Shown: in pieces, positions 34,967 through 44,524 of the stretch
Position numbering within the stretch: the stretch's first letter is position 1
How the letters are laid out: the number at the start of each line of letters is the position of its first letter
Program-made: the position numbers and the translations under genes
Assembly: GCF_000230555.1 (NCBI RefSeq)
Contig: NC_016078.1
Span: forward strand, 3,743,001-3,807,000
Length of the DNA stretch: 64,000 nucleotides
Source of the DNA: Pelagibacterium halotolerans B2
GTDB taxonomy: Bacteria > Pseudomonadota > Alphaproteobacteria > Rhizobiales > Devosiaceae
Direction of reading: 5' to 3'
Notes under the pieces: model-generated
The model's database searches: none
Seen by the model: the letters and a program-made list of their open reading frames with translations, nothing else
What the model was told of the DNA's origin: nothing

Positions 34967-36642
34967 CACGAAACGGGGGCCAACTCCTTGTCGAAAGCCT
35001 CGTCGCGCTCGGTGCCCAAAAGGCCTTCGGCGTTCCCGGGGAAAGCTACCTTGCGGTGCTCGACGCGCTCCACGATACAAGGGGGAAGCTCGACTACATC
35101 CTGTGCCGCAACGAAGGCGGCGCGAGCTTCATGGCTGCTGCCTATGGCAAGCTCATGGGAGAGCCCGGCATTTGCATGGTCACGCGCGGGCCTGGGGCGA
35201 CCAATGCCTCGATCGGTGTGCATACGGCCATGCAGGACAGCGCACCGATGATCTTGTTCGTCGGCCAGGTGGGCACAGACATGAAGGGCCGCGAGGCCTT
35301 CCAGGAGCTCGATTACAGGGCCGTATTCGGCACGATGGCCAAATGGACCGTCGAAATCGATCATGCCGATCGCATCCCTGAAATCCTCTCCCGGGCATGG
35401 TTGCGGGCCAAATCAGGTCGTCCCGGCCCCGTGGTGGTGGCTCTGCCTGAAGACATGCTGACCTCGATGACCGAAGCTGCGCCACTGTCTGCGCCCCTCG
35501 AGATTTCCGAGCCGGCCCCCGACCGCGCCAGCATGGACAATCTGCGCCGGCTTCTCGCTGAGGCTGAGCGGCCGCTTATCATGCTGGGCGGATGCAATTG
35601 GTCGGAGGGCAGCACCGCCGCCATTCAGGCATTTGCCGAGGCCAGCAACATCCCGGTTGCAGCCGTCTTTCGCTACCAGGATCAGTTCGACAATTCTTCG
35701 CCGGTCTTTGTGGGGGAGATGGGCGTGGGCATGACGCCCCATATTCGCAAGCTGGTGAAACAGGCCGACCTCGTCCTGGCGATCAACAATCGGTTCGGCG
35801 AAATGTCGACCGATGGCTACACCCTGTTCGACGTGCCGCAGCCGGCCCAGACCCTGATCCATGTTCACGGGTCCGACCTTGAAATCGGCAAGGTCTATCG
35901 CCCGGCGCTGGCCATTCAGGCCGGCCCCAACGCCTTTGCAGCCGCGCTTGGGGAAATGGCAGCGGTGAGGGGCACCTGGTCTGCATGGCGGTCCGAGGCC
36001 CGCCAAGCTTATGAAAAGGGCTTCGAGCTGCCCGATCTGCCATCGCCGGTTGATATGGGAAAGGTTTGCGCAATCATGCGCGACAAGCTCCCCGAGGATT
36101 TTATCCTCACCAATGGTGCGGGCAACTTCACGGTCTGGCCGGGGAAATTTTTCCGCTACGGTCCCGGGGCGCGACTTCTGGCTCCGCAGTCGGGCGCCAT
36201 GGGCTATGGCGTTCCCGCCTCGATTGCCGCCAAGGTCGCCTGCCCGGACCGCACGGTTGTCTGTTTCGCCGGCGATGGCGATTTTCAGATGAATTGCCAG
36301 GAATTGGCCACGGCCCTTCAGGCCGACGCACAGCCGATCATACTCATCCTCAACAACGGCATCTACGGCACGATCCGTGCGCATCAGGAGCGCAATTACC
36401 CGGCCCGGGTCTCCGGGACCACCATGGACCGAAACCCCGATTTCGTGGCGCTGGCCAGGGCATATGGCTTCCATGCCGAAAAGGTCGAAACGACAGGTGA
36501 CTTCGAAGCGGCGTTCGATCGCGCCCTGGCCTCGCGGACAGGGGCGGTACTCGAACTGGTGATTTCTCCCGAAGCGCTCACGCCCCGGCAAACGCTGTCG
36601 GAAATGCGCGATGCAGCGCTCAGAGCAAAGGAAACGGCATGA
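34963..36642 (+). CDS. Thiamine-diphosphate enzyme, acetolactate synthase large subunit-like
   Basis: The 559-residue protein has the three domains of the pyruvate oxidase/AHAS/decarboxylase family. The PYR domain has catalytic Glu51 (CRNEGGASFMAAAYG) and TRGPGATNASIGVHTA; the middle domain is about 190-330; the PP domain has GDGDFQMNCQELATA ... NNGIYGTI (Mg-ThDP motif GDG-N). No small regulatory subunit lies nearby, which argues against a biosynthetic acetolactate synthase. It may decarboxylate a 2-oxoacid, perhaps the product of the aminotransferase downstream. It overlaps the SDR-like gene and hyuA by 4 bases each. Confidence 0.88.
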   Translation: MTRNGGQLLVESLVALGAQKAFGVPGESYLAVLDALHDTRGKLDYILCRNEGGASFMAAAYGKLMGEPGICMVTRGPGATNASIGVHTAMQDSAPMILFVGQVGTDMKGREAFQELDYRAVFGTMAKWTVEIDHADRIPEILSRAWLRAKSGRPGPVVVALPEDMLTSMTEAAPLSAPLEISEPAPDRASMDNLRRLLAEAERPLIMLGGCNWSEGSTAAIQAFAEASNIPVAAVFRYQDQFDNSSPVFVGEMGVGMTPHIRKLVKQADLVLAINNRFGEMSTDGYTLFDVPQPAQTLIHVHGSDLEIGKVYRPALAIQAGPNAFAAALGEMAAVRGTWSAWRSEARQAYEKGFELPDLPSPVDMGKVCAIMRDKLPEDFILTNGAGNFTVWPGKFFRYGPGARLLAPQSGAMGYGVPASIAAKVACPDRTVVCFAGDGDFQMNCQELATALQADAQPIILILNNGIYGTIRAHQERNYPARVSGTTMDRNPDFVALARAYGFHAEKVETTGDFEAAFDRALASRTGAVLELVISPEALTPRQTLSEMRDAALRAKETA

Positions 36643-38723
36643 CTGTCGGTCAGGGCATTCGTCTGGGCGCCGATATCGGCGGCACCTTCACCGACATCGT
36701 GCTCGATGTCCGGGGAACACTTCATTCCACAAAGGTGCTCACCAATTATTCGGCGCCCGAGCAGGCCATTCTCGATGGGCTGGAGATCGTGTGCGCCGAC
36801 GCCGGCGTCGGGCCCGAAGAGATCGACACGATCATCCATGGCACGACACTGGCGACCAATGCGCTGATCGAGCGTCGCGGCGCGCGCACCGCTCTGATCA
36901 CGACCGAGGGCTTTCGCGACGTCATCGAAATGCGGACCGAGAACCGGTTCGAGCAATACGATCTCAACCTCAAGCTTCCGACGCCCTTGATCCCGCGCGA
37001 GGATCGTTTCACCGTACGCGGCCGGATCAGCGCGCAGGGCGAACAATTGCAGCCCCTCGATGAAGCCGCGCTCCGCCAAACCGCCGGCACCATCAAGGCG
37101 CGGGAGTTCGGAGCGGTTGCCATCGGGTTCATCCACTCCTACGTCAACGACGCCCACGAAAAGCGCGCCCGCGACATCCTGGCGGAAACGCTCGATCTTC
37201 CCATTTCGATTTCCTCGGAAGTTTCGCCGCAAATGCGCGAATTCGAGCGCTTCAATACCGTATGCGCCAATGCTTATGTGCGCCCGCAGATGGCGGACTA
37301 TCTCTCCCGCCTCCAGGTCCGGCTCAAGGAAATGGGAGCCGGGTGTCCCGTCTTCATGATCCATTCGGGCGGTGGTCTGATTTCGGTCGAAACGGCCGCT
37401 GAATTTCCGGTGCGGCTTGTAGAGTCCGGACCGGCCGGCGGGGCGATCTTTGCCGCCGATATCGCACGGCGCTTCGGCCTCGACCGCGTTGTTTCCTACG
37501 ATATGGGCGGAACGACCGCCAAGATCTGCCTGATCGACGATTTCCAGCCCCAGACGGCCCGGACATTCGAAGTTGCCAGGACCTATCGGTTCTGCAAGGG
37601 CTCGGGAATGCCCATCTCCATACCGGTCATCGAGATGATCGAGATCGGCGCGGGTGGAGGTTCGATAGCATGGGTCGATGCCATGGGCCGGATTCAGGTT
37701 GGCCCCGAATCGGCCGCCTCCGAACCCGGACCGGCCTGTTATCAGCGTGGCGGCGACCGTCCGGCGGTCACCGATGCCGATCTCGTCATGGGCAAGCTCG
37801 ATCCCGACAATTTCGCTGGTGGCAAGATCAGGCTCTCGGTCGAGAGGGCCGGCAATGCCATCGCACGCGATGTGGGCGACAGGCTCGGTCTCGAACCGCA
37901 GGCGGCGGCCTTTGGCATCTGTGATGTGGTTGATGAGAACATGGCCAATGCGGCCCGTGTTCATGCCGTGGAAAGCGGCAAGAACATCTCGGAAAAGACG
38001 ATGATTGCCTTTGGCGGCGCGGCGCCGCTGCACGCCGCCCGTCTTTGCGAAAAACTCGGCGTTGACCGGTGCCTGATCCCGCAGGGCGCCGGCGTCGGTT
38101 CGGCAATTGGCTTCCTGCGCGCGCCATTCGGGTATGAGGCGCTGGCTTCAAAGATCACGGCGCTGTCCTGTTTCGATGCGGCTGCGCTCAACGATCTTCT
38201 CGATGGCCTCAAGAACACCGCCGAAAGCTTTGTACGGGCCGGAACCAGCGGCGTGATCGAGCGTGAGATAACAGGCTTCATGCGCTATGCGGGACAGGGC
38301 TGGGAAATCCCCGTGCCGCTCCCGGACCGCGCGTTTGGCGCCGGGGATGCCGGAATGATCGCCGAAGCCTTCAAGGCCCGGTATGCCCAGTTCTTTGGGC
38401 GCGCGGTAGAGGGGCCCGAAATCGAATTCGTGACCTTTTCGGTCAAGGCCCAGGACGTCCGCGCGCCGGTCGAGCGGCAAGCGCTGGTGGAAACGGGCGC
38501 ACCCATGAACGCGCCCGATCGCCGCCCCGTCTTTGATCCCGCGCTCGGCGGCAACGAGGAGACCAACATCGTTGCGCGCGACACGCTCGTTGCGGGCAAT
38601 CGTGTTTCCGGACCCGCCGTCATCGTGGAGCGCGAAACATCCACCGTCGTGACCTCGCCGTTCGACGCAATCGTGCAGGCGGACGGCACGCTGCTTCTCG
38701 TGCGCAAAGGTTTGAAATCATGA
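36639..38723 (+). CDS. hyuA: Hydantoinase/oxoprolinase subunit A (N-methylhydantoinase A-like)
   Basis: The 694-residue protein has the actin-like ATPase N-terminus LGADIGGTFTDIVLD, HGTTLATNALIERRGARTALITTEGFRDVIEM near residue 67, MIHSGGGLISVETAAEFPV, and a second phosphate motif SYDMGGTTAKI near 290. With HyuB it forms an ATP-dependent enzyme that opens cyclic amides (hydantoins, 5-oxoproline) or carboxylates ketones such as acetone or acetophenone. The substrate cannot be read from sequence. It overlaps both neighbours by ATGA. A gamma (acetone-carboxylase-type) subunit gene is absent, so the hydantoinase or oxoprolinase role is preferred. Confidence 0.9.
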   Translation: MTVGQGIRLGADIGGTFTDIVLDVRGTLHSTKVLTNYSAPEQAILDGLEIVCADAGVGPEEIDTIIHGTTLATNALIERRGARTALITTEGFRDVIEMRTENRFEQYDLNLKLPTPLIPREDRFTVRGRISAQGEQLQPLDEAALRQTAGTIKAREFGAVAIGFIHSYVNDAHEKRARDILAETLDLPISISSEVSPQMREFERFNTVCANAYVRPQMADYLSRLQVRLKEMGAGCPVFMIHSGGGLISVETAAEFPVRLVESGPAGGAIFAADIARRFGLDRVVSYDMGGTTAKICLIDDFQPQTARTFEVARTYRFCKGSGMPISIPVIEMIEIGAGGGSIAWVDAMGRIQVGPESAASEPGPACYQRGGDRPAVTDADLVMGKLDPDNFAGGKIRLSVERAGNAIARDVGDRLGLEPQAAAFGICDVVDENMANAARVHAVESGKNISEKTMIAFGGAAPLHAARLCEKLGVDRCLIPQGAGVGSAIGFLRAPFGYEALASKITALSCFDAAALNDLLDGLKNTAESFVRAGTSGVIEREITGFMRYAGQGWEIPVPLPDRAFGAGDAGMIAEAFKARYAQFFGRAVEGPEIEFVTFSVKAQDVRAPVERQALVETGAPMNAPDRRPVFDPALGGNEETNIVARDTLVAGNRVSGPAVIVERETSTVVTSPFDAIVQADGTLLLVRKGLKS

Positions 38724-40339
38724 GCCAGATCGAAGAAATCCGCATGCAGGTGATGTGGAATCGCCTGATCTCGGTGGTTGAAGAGCAGGCTCTGACGCTT
38801 CTGCGCACTGCTTTTTCCACATCGGTGCGCGAGGCCGGCGATTTGTCGGCGGGGATCTTCGATCCCGCGGGCCGAATGCTGGCCCAGGCGGTCACCGGCA
38901 CGCCGGGACACGTCAACACGATGGCCGAGGCGGTTCTCCATTTCATCGCGGAAATCCCGCGGGGGGAAATGTATCCGGGCGACACCTACGTCACCAATGA
39001 TCCCTGGAAAGGGACGGGCCATCTTCACGACATCACAATGGTCACCCCCGCCTTTCGCGGTGACATTCTGATCGGCTTTTTCGCCTGTACCGCGCATGTG
39101 GTCGATGTGGGTGGGCGCGGGTTCGGCGCCGACGGCAAATCGGTTTATGAGGAAGGGATACAGATCCCGATCATGAAATTTGCCGAGCGCGGTACGGTCA
39201 ATGCCGATTTGCTGCGCATTCTGCGCGCCAATGTGCGCGAACCCGATCAGGTGATCGGCGATTTCTTTTCGCTGGCCGGCTGTAATGATGTCGGTCAGAA
39301 GCGCCTGATGGAAATGCTCGATGAAGTTAAATTGGCGGATCTGCAAACCCTCGGTGAGTTCATCTTCACGCGCACCCATGCAGCCATGATGGAGCGCATC
39401 GCGGCGCTGCCCAAGGGCCGCTGGTCGAACGATATGCTCACCGATGGCTATGACGAGCCCATCCGGCTGGCCGCCGAGGTTTCCATCGGCGATGACGTGA
39501 TCAATGTCGATTTTACCGGCAGCGACGCGATGAGCCGGTGGGGCATCAATGTTCCGCTCATCTACACCAAGGCTTATGCGTGCTACGCCATCAAATGCGT
39601 CGTTGCGCCGGACATTCCCAACAATTCGGCTTCCCTCGCGGCCCTGACTGTGTCCGCGCCGGAAAATATCCTCAACGCCAGCCGCCCCGCCCCAGTGTCG
39701 CTGCGCCATGTCATCGGTCATATGGTGCCCGATCTGGTGTTGGGAGCGCTCGCAAAAGTGCTGCCGGGAAAAATTCAGGCCGAAGGGGCCGGGGCCTTGT
39801 GGAACATCCACATTTCCGCCCGTCCCCAGGCCGGCAAGACCGGGCGGCGGGCCGAGGTGCTCATGTTCAACTCGGGGGGCATGGGCGCACGGCCCGGCCT
39901 CGACGGCCTTTCATCGACGGCCTTTCCTTCGGGTGTTCACACCATGCCTGTCGAAGCGACCGAGCACACCGGCCCGATCGTCATCTGGCGCAAGGAGTTG
40001 CGCCCCGATTCCGGTGGCGCGGGCAAATATCGTGGCGGGCTGGGCCAGGTCATCGAGATCGCGCCCCGGGACAACCATGAGTTCGAATTTTCCGCAATGT
40101 TTGATCGTATCGCCTCGCCGCCGCGTGGTCGCGATGGCGGCGAGGACGGTGCGCCCGGATCGGTGGCGCTCGACGACGGCACCAGGCTCAAGGCCAAGGG
40201 GTGGCAGTTTGTGCCGGGGGGCAAAAGACTTGTCCTCAATCTGCCCGGCGGCGGCGGGTTCGGCGATCCCGGCGAGCGGCCCGATGAAGCGAGCGTGGAA
40301 GACCGGGTCAAGGGCTACGTTACGGAGGCAGGACAATGA
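38720..40339 (+). CDS. hyuB: Hydantoinase B / oxoprolinase family subunit B
   Basis: The 539-residue protein is a complete HyuB: MQVMWNRLISVVEEQALTLLR at the start, GDTYVTNDPWKGTGHLHDITMVTP near 95, and FFACTAHVVDVGG with its conserved His. The VDFTGSDAMSRWGIN segment near 255 and the C-terminal SGGAGKYRGGLGQVIEI near 430 also match. It is the partner of HyuA in ATP-dependent cyclic amide hydrolysis. ATGA overlaps on both ends indicate stoichiometric expression with hyuA and the aminotransferase. Confidence 0.92.
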   Translation: MSQIEEIRMQVMWNRLISVVEEQALTLLRTAFSTSVREAGDLSAGIFDPAGRMLAQAVTGTPGHVNTMAEAVLHFIAEIPRGEMYPGDTYVTNDPWKGTGHLHDITMVTPAFRGDILIGFFACTAHVVDVGGRGFGADGKSVYEEGIQIPIMKFAERGTVNADLLRILRANVREPDQVIGDFFSLAGCNDVGQKRLMEMLDEVKLADLQTLGEFIFTRTHAAMMERIAALPKGRWSNDMLTDGYDEPIRLAAEVSIGDDVINVDFTGSDAMSRWGINVPLIYTKAYACYAIKCVVAPDIPNNSASLAALTVSAPENILNASRPAPVSLRHVIGHMVPDLVLGALAKVLPGKIQAEGAGALWNIHISARPQAGKTGRRAEVLMFNSGGMGARPGLDGLSSTAFPSGVHTMPVEATEHTGPIVIWRKELRPDSGGAGKYRGGLGQVIEIAPRDNHEFEFSAMFDRIASPPRGRDGGEDGAPGSVALDDGTRLKAKGWQFVPGGKRLVLNLPGGGGFGDPGERPDEASVEDRVKGYVTEAGQ

Positions 40340-41550
40340 ACCGGGTCGCTGAACGCCTCCAGGCCGTCAAGCCGTCTGCGTCCATGGCCGTCAGCCAGGC
40401 CGCCAAGGACCTCGCGGCGACGGGTGTCGATGTTATCGATCTCGGACTGGGCGAGCCCGATTTTGCCGCGCCGGCCCATATCACGGAGGCAGCGTTCGAC
40501 GCCGCACGCAGCCAGCGGATGCTTTATACGGCGTCTCTGGGAACGCCGGAAACCCGGCGGGCAATCGGCGCGAAATTCAAGCGCGAGAATGATCTCGACT
40601 ACGCGATTGACGAGATCGCCGTGGCCAATGGCGCCAAGCAGATCATCTTCAACGCGTTGATGGCGACGGTGAACCCGGGCGACGAGGTGATCCTGCCCGC
40701 CCCCTATTTCGTCTCCTACCCCGAAATGGCCAAGCTGTTCGGTGGCGTGCCGGTTACGCCCGAATGTCCGGCCGAAACGGGGTTTCGCCTGACCCCCGAC
40801 GTGCTCGAAGCCGCGATCACCGACAGAACGCGCTGGCTGTTTCTCAACATGCCGGGCAATCCCTCGGGGGCGGTTTACAGCGAGGATGAGCTCAAGGCGC
40901 TCGGCGCGGTGCTCGAAAACCATCCGCAGGTGCTCGTCCTTTCCGATGAGATCTATGAACACATCGTCTTCGATGATCGCCAGTTCATCTCGTTCGCCAG
41001 GGCCTGCCCGCAATTGCGCGAACGGACGTTGATCGTCAACGGGGTCTCGAAAGCCTACGCGATGACCGGGTGGCGGGTTGGGTATGGAGCTGGACCGAGA
41101 TGGCTCATCAAGGCCATGGCAACGGTCCAGAGCCAGTCATGCACGTCGGTCTGCACGGTCGCGCAGTTCGCGACCATTGCCGCGCTTGAAGGGCCCCAGG
41201 ATGCGGTTGCGGAATTTCGCGCCGCGTTCGAGCGTCGCCGCGACCTCGTCGTTGAAAAAATAGCCCGGATCGACGGGCTCACCCTCGATGCGCCCGAAGG
41301 GGCATTCTACGCCTATATCGGATGCGCGGCCCTCATCGGGTCGAAAACGCCGTCGGAAGCGATCCTGGTGGACGACGTCGCGGTCGCACGATACCTGCTT
41401 GAACAAGCGCATGTGGCCGCGGTGCCCGGGGCCGCTTATGGTTTGTCCCCATTCTTCCGTATTTCAACAGCGACCTCCGAACAGACGCTCTCGGAAGCTA
41501 TCGACCGCATAGCGGCTGCGGTCTCGAAACTGACGTTGCAAAGCGAGTAA
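40336..41550 (+). CDS. PLP-dependent aminotransferase class I (aspartate/aromatic aminotransferase family)
   Basis: The 404-residue fold-type I enzyme carries VDVIDLGLGEPDFAAP near residue 32, the NMPGNPSGAVYSEDEL loop near 172, LSDEIYEHIVFDD with the PLP-binding Asp, Schiff-base Lys239 (VNGVSKAYAMTGWRVGY), and a C-terminal RISTA with the carboxylate-binding Arg. It resembles alphaproteobacterial subgroup I-gamma aspartate aminotransferases. In this operon it may transaminate the amino acid freed by HyuAB, giving a 2-oxoacid for the ThDP enzyme (inference). Confidence 0.9.
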   Translation: MNRVAERLQAVKPSASMAVSQAAKDLAATGVDVIDLGLGEPDFAAPAHITEAAFDAARSQRMLYTASLGTPETRRAIGAKFKRENDLDYAIDEIAVANGAKQIIFNALMATVNPGDEVILPAPYFVSYPEMAKLFGGVPVTPECPAETGFRLTPDVLEAAITDRTRWLFLNMPGNPSGAVYSEDELKALGAVLENHPQVLVLSDEIYEHIVFDDRQFISFARACPQLRERTLIVNGVSKAYAMTGWRVGYGAGPRWLIKAMATVQSQSCTSVCTVAQFATIAALEGPQDAVAEFRAAFERRRDLVVEKIARIDGLTLDAPEGAFYAYIGCAALIGSKTPSEAILVDDVAVARYLLEQAHVAAVPGAAYGLSPFFRISTATSEQTLSEAIDRIAAAVSKLTLQSE

Positions 41551-41556
41551 AGGCCA

Positions 41557-42375
41557 ATGGCGAAGCACTACAAAAGAATTCTTCTCACCGGAGCAGCAGG
41601 TCGCCTCGGCACCGAGCTGCGCAAGGGCCTGGCTCTGCTCGCTGACCATGTCCGGCTGGCGGACCGGACCGAAATCGAGGATATTCAGGCTCACGAAGAA
41701 GCCCTGACATTCGACCTTTCCGATGAGGCCGCCGTGTTCGAAGCCGTGCGGGACGTGGATGCCATCGTCCATTTTGGCGGCGCACCGCTTGAGACCGCAT
41801 GGAAGACCGTACTGTCCTCCAACATTGAGGGGAGCTACAACATCTATGAGGCCGCGCGTCGGCACGGCGTCGGGCGCGTTGTCTACGCCTCCTCGGTCCA
41901 CGCCATCGGCTACCACCCGCTCCAGGCCCATATCGACACGGAAGCTCCGGTGCGGCCCGATAGCCTCTACGGCGTTTCCAAGTGTTTTGTTGAATCCCTG
42001 AGCCGGCTCTATTGGGACAAATTCGGTATCGAAAGCGTGTGCGTGCGCATTTTCTCATCCTTTCCCGAACCGGCCGACCGGCGCATGCTCTGGTCCTACC
42101 TCAGCTTTGACGATTGCGTGCGGCTGGTAAGTGCGAGCCTTACGGCGCCTCATGTGGGGCACACCATCAGCTTCGGTCTTTCCGACAATGCGCTAAAGCC
42201 GGTGGACAATGCCAGGGCCGGCCATTTGGGTTACCGTCCCCAGGACAGTTCCGAACCCTTCCGCCAGGCGATTGAGGCCAGGACCGATCCCGCCGATCCC
42301 GGTGCCGCCGCAACCCGCTTCCTGGGCGGCTGGTTCTGCGAGCTCGGTCACCCCGACGACGAGGCCGGGAAATGA
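41557..42375 (+). CDS. NAD-dependent epimerase/dehydratase family protein, uronate dehydrogenase-like
   Basis: The 272-residue extended-SDR protein has Rossmann motif ILLTGAAGRLGTELRKGL at the N-terminus, SNIEGSYNIYEAARRHGVGRVVYASS near 90-113, and catalytic Tyr138/Lys142 (YGVSKCFVESL). Its length and the SSVHAIG/YGVSK spacing match bacterial uronate dehydrogenase (Udh), which oxidises galacturonate or glucuronate to the lactone. No other uronate genes are in the operon, so a related reaction on a hydroxy compound remains possible. It starts 6 bp after the aminotransferase and overlaps the FAD oxidase by ATGA. Confidence 0.83.
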   Translation: MAKHYKRILLTGAAGRLGTELRKGLALLADHVRLADRTEIEDIQAHEEALTFDLSDEAAVFEAVRDVDAIVHFGGAPLETAWKTVLSSNIEGSYNIYEAARRHGVGRVVYASSVHAIGYHPLQAHIDTEAPVRPDSLYGVSKCFVESLSRLYWDKFGIESVCVRIFSSFPEPADRRMLWSYLSFDDCVRLVSASLTAPHVGHTISFGLSDNALKPVDNARAGHLGYRPQDSSEPFRQAIEARTDPADPGAAATRFLGGWFCELGHPDDEAGK

Positions 42376-43577
42376 AAGACAGCTATGACGTCGTAATCGT
42401 TGGCGGTGCGGTCATCGGCTCGGCCGTTGCCTACTATCTCACGGCCAACACCGATTTTACCGGATCGGTTCTCGTGGTCGAAAAAGACCCCAGCTATGTC
42501 AAGGCATCGACCTCGCTTTCCTCGTCCTCGATCCGCACCCAGTTCTCCAACCCGATCAACGTCAGGATCAGTCAGTACGGATCGGAAGTGATCAGGAACT
42601 TTGCCCGGATGATGGAAGTGGACGGCGATCGCCCGGACCTCCATTTCCATTCAGGCGGCTACCTGTTTCTGGCAAATACACCAGATCAGGTTCAGACCTT
42701 GCGCGAAAATCACGAGGTTCAGAAGGCATGCGGAGCGGACGTTGTCCTTTGGAACCGCGACGAGTTGGCCGATGCCTTCCCTCATCTGCGGGTCGATGAC
42801 ATTGAATTGGCGTCCTATGGCCGCTCGGGCGAGGGCTGGTTCAACAACACGGGCATGATGTACGGCTTTAAGGCCAAGGCACGCGCCCAGGGGGCCGAAT
42901 TCGTTACTGATGAAGTGACAGCCATCGGCCGCGACGGCAACCGGGTCACGTCGGTGACGTTGAAGTCGGGCCAAATCGTCACCGCCGGAACTCTCGTCAA
43001 TGCGTCCGGGCCGCGTGCCGCGCTGACCGCGCGCATGGCGGGGCTCGATATTCCGGTCGAACCGCGCAAGCGCACGCTTTTCGTTTTCGACTGCGCCGAT
43101 ACGCCGGAAGGTTCGGCGCAGGTCAATGACGGTCGTCTGCCCCTGATGATCGATCCCTCCGGTGTGTTCTGCCGCCCCGAAGGCAAGTTCTTCTTGTCAG
43201 GCTGCCCGCCCATCGAGGACCCGGCGGTCGATTGGGACGATTTCGAGCCGCGCTATGACGAGTTCGAGGAGGTGATCTGGCCCACGCTTGCGGAACGCTC
43301 GCAACAGTTCGAAGCGATCAAGGTCGTCAATCAATGGGCCGGGCACTACGCCTTCAACACGCTCGACCACAACATGGTCGTTGGCCGGCATCCCGAGGTC
43401 AAGAACTTCATATTTGCAAACGGGTTCTCCGGTCACGGGCTGCAACAGGGCCCGGCAACCGGTCGCGGTGTGTCCGAATTGATTACCTATGGCCAATATC
43501 GTGAACTCGATCTTTCCGAAGTTGGATTTGAGCGTATAGTCGAGAACAGGCCATTCCTCGAAAAGGCGGTGATCTGA
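42372..43577 (+). CDS. FAD-dependent amine oxidase (DAO family; sarcosine/glycine/D-amino acid oxidase-like)
   Basis: The 401-residue DAO-family protein has FAD motif DVVIVGGAVIGSAVAYYLT and LVVEKDPSYVKASTSLSSSSIRTQF at the flavin attachment/GxRxxF region. FHSGGYLFLA and the C-terminal NFIFANGFSGHGLQQGPATGRGVSELI (second FAD contact, near residue 345) follow. It would oxidise a secondary or N-alkyl amino acid, or the deprotected product of HyuAB. The layout resembles FOXRED1/dimethylglycine oxidase single-domain members. It is the last enzyme gene before the LysR gene, 41 bp away. Confidence 0.87.
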   Translation: MKDSYDVVIVGGAVIGSAVAYYLTANTDFTGSVLVVEKDPSYVKASTSLSSSSIRTQFSNPINVRISQYGSEVIRNFARMMEVDGDRPDLHFHSGGYLFLANTPDQVQTLRENHEVQKACGADVVLWNRDELADAFPHLRVDDIELASYGRSGEGWFNNTGMMYGFKAKARAQGAEFVTDEVTAIGRDGNRVTSVTLKSGQIVTAGTLVNASGPRAALTARMAGLDIPVEPRKRTLFVFDCADTPEGSAQVNDGRLPLMIDPSGVFCRPEGKFFLSGCPPIEDPAVDWDDFEPRYDEFEEVIWPTLAERSQQFEAIKVVNQWAGHYAFNTLDHNMVVGRHPEVKNFIFANGFSGHGLQQGPATGRGVSELITYGQYRELDLSEVGFERIVENRPFLEKAVI

Positions 43578-43618
43578 CCGTCGGTTTTAGAACTTAGGTC
43601 GACCGTTCAAGGATTGCG

Positions 43619-44524
43619 ATGCAAGGCCCCTCGATCAGAATGCTGCCGCTGAACGCATTGCGCGTTTTCTGGGTCGTGATCCGCAAGGGCTCTTTCCGCT
43701 CGGCGGCCGATGATATGCTGGTCACCCCCCAAGCGGTCAGCCAGCAGATCAAGCTGCTCGAGGACATTCTCAATGTCCCCCTGTTCGAGAGGAAGGGCAG
43801 GGTCATTGAGCCCACCGAGCAGGCCATCCTGCTCTCCCATTTCGTGCAGGCCGGATTTGACGAATTTGCCGAGGGCGTGCGCCGGGTCACAAATGCGACC
43901 TATCGAAATCGCATCAATCTCAACGTCAGCCCGTATTTTGCCACGCGCTACCTGATCTCCCGACTTGGCAACATCCAGGAGGCTGTCCCGGGGGCCGATC
44001 TGCGCCTGACGACGATGGTCGACTTGCCTGATTTCGCGGCCGACGAGGTGGACGTATCGATCCAGTGGGGGTTCGACACCTGGAAGGAATACGACACATC
44101 CCTTCTGGTGCGCGATCCCAAGATTATCTGCTGCTCGCCCGCGCTTGCCGAAAAGATCAGGCAGCCCTCGGATCTGAGCAATATGACGCTCCTGCATCCG
44201 GTGTTGTCGCGCGACCTGTGGCTCAAGGTCCTCAACCATCTCGGCGTCGAGTATCATGACCCTGAACGCGTCATCGAATTTCAGGATGCCGCCACAATGC
44301 GGCGTGGCACGATATCTGGAATCGGCGTCGGCCTGATCTCGAAAATCGATGCGCTCGATGATCTTCAGATGGGCAAGCTGGTCGCTCCGTTCGGGGTGCA
44401 TGCCCTCCAAGACATGGACGAAAAAGATACACCGGGCTTCTATCTGATTTTGCCCAAAGCGCATCGGCGCGTCAAAACTATTGCCGCTTTCTGCAACTGG
44501 ATAGTCAGTCAGGATTGGGACTGA
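43619..44524 (+). CDS. LysR-family regulator, GcvA-like
   Basis: The 301-residue protein has an HTH at about residues 10-65 (LNALRVFWVVIRKGSFRSAA, VTPQAVSQQIKLLEDILNVPLFER) and an effector domain from about 95 (INLNVSPYFATRYLISRL) with the GIGVGLISK segment. It belongs to the GcvA/AmpR-like branch by its PLNALRVF start. AAGGA lies 6 bases upstream of the ATG. It is at the end of the hyu operon and just before aapJQMP, so it probably controls both. An internal start at 43640 is possible. Confidence 0.9.
   Translation: MQGPSIRMLPLNALRVFWVVIRKGSFRSAADDMLVTPQAVSQQIKLLEDILNVPLFERKGRVIEPTEQAILLSHFVQAGFDEFAEGVRRVTNATYRNRINLNVSPYFATRYLISRLGNIQEAVPGADLRLTTMVDLPDFAADEVDVSIQWGFDTWKEYDTSLLVRDPKIICCSPALAEKIRQPSDLSNMTLLHPVLSRDLWLKVLNHLGVEYHDPERVIEFQDAATMRRGTISGIGVGLISKIDALDDLQMGKLVAPFGVHALQDMDEKDTPGFYLILPKAHRRVKTIAAFCNWIVSQDWD

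Noticed and set aside
34963..36642. Biosynthetic acetolactate synthase (ilvB)
   Set aside because: No ilvN-type small subunit or branched-chain genes nearby; it is locked into the hydantoinase operon by overlaps.
36396..38033. Open minus-strand frame of 545 codons opposite hyuA
   Set aside because: Antisense to an unmistakable HyuA; low-complexity shadow translation.
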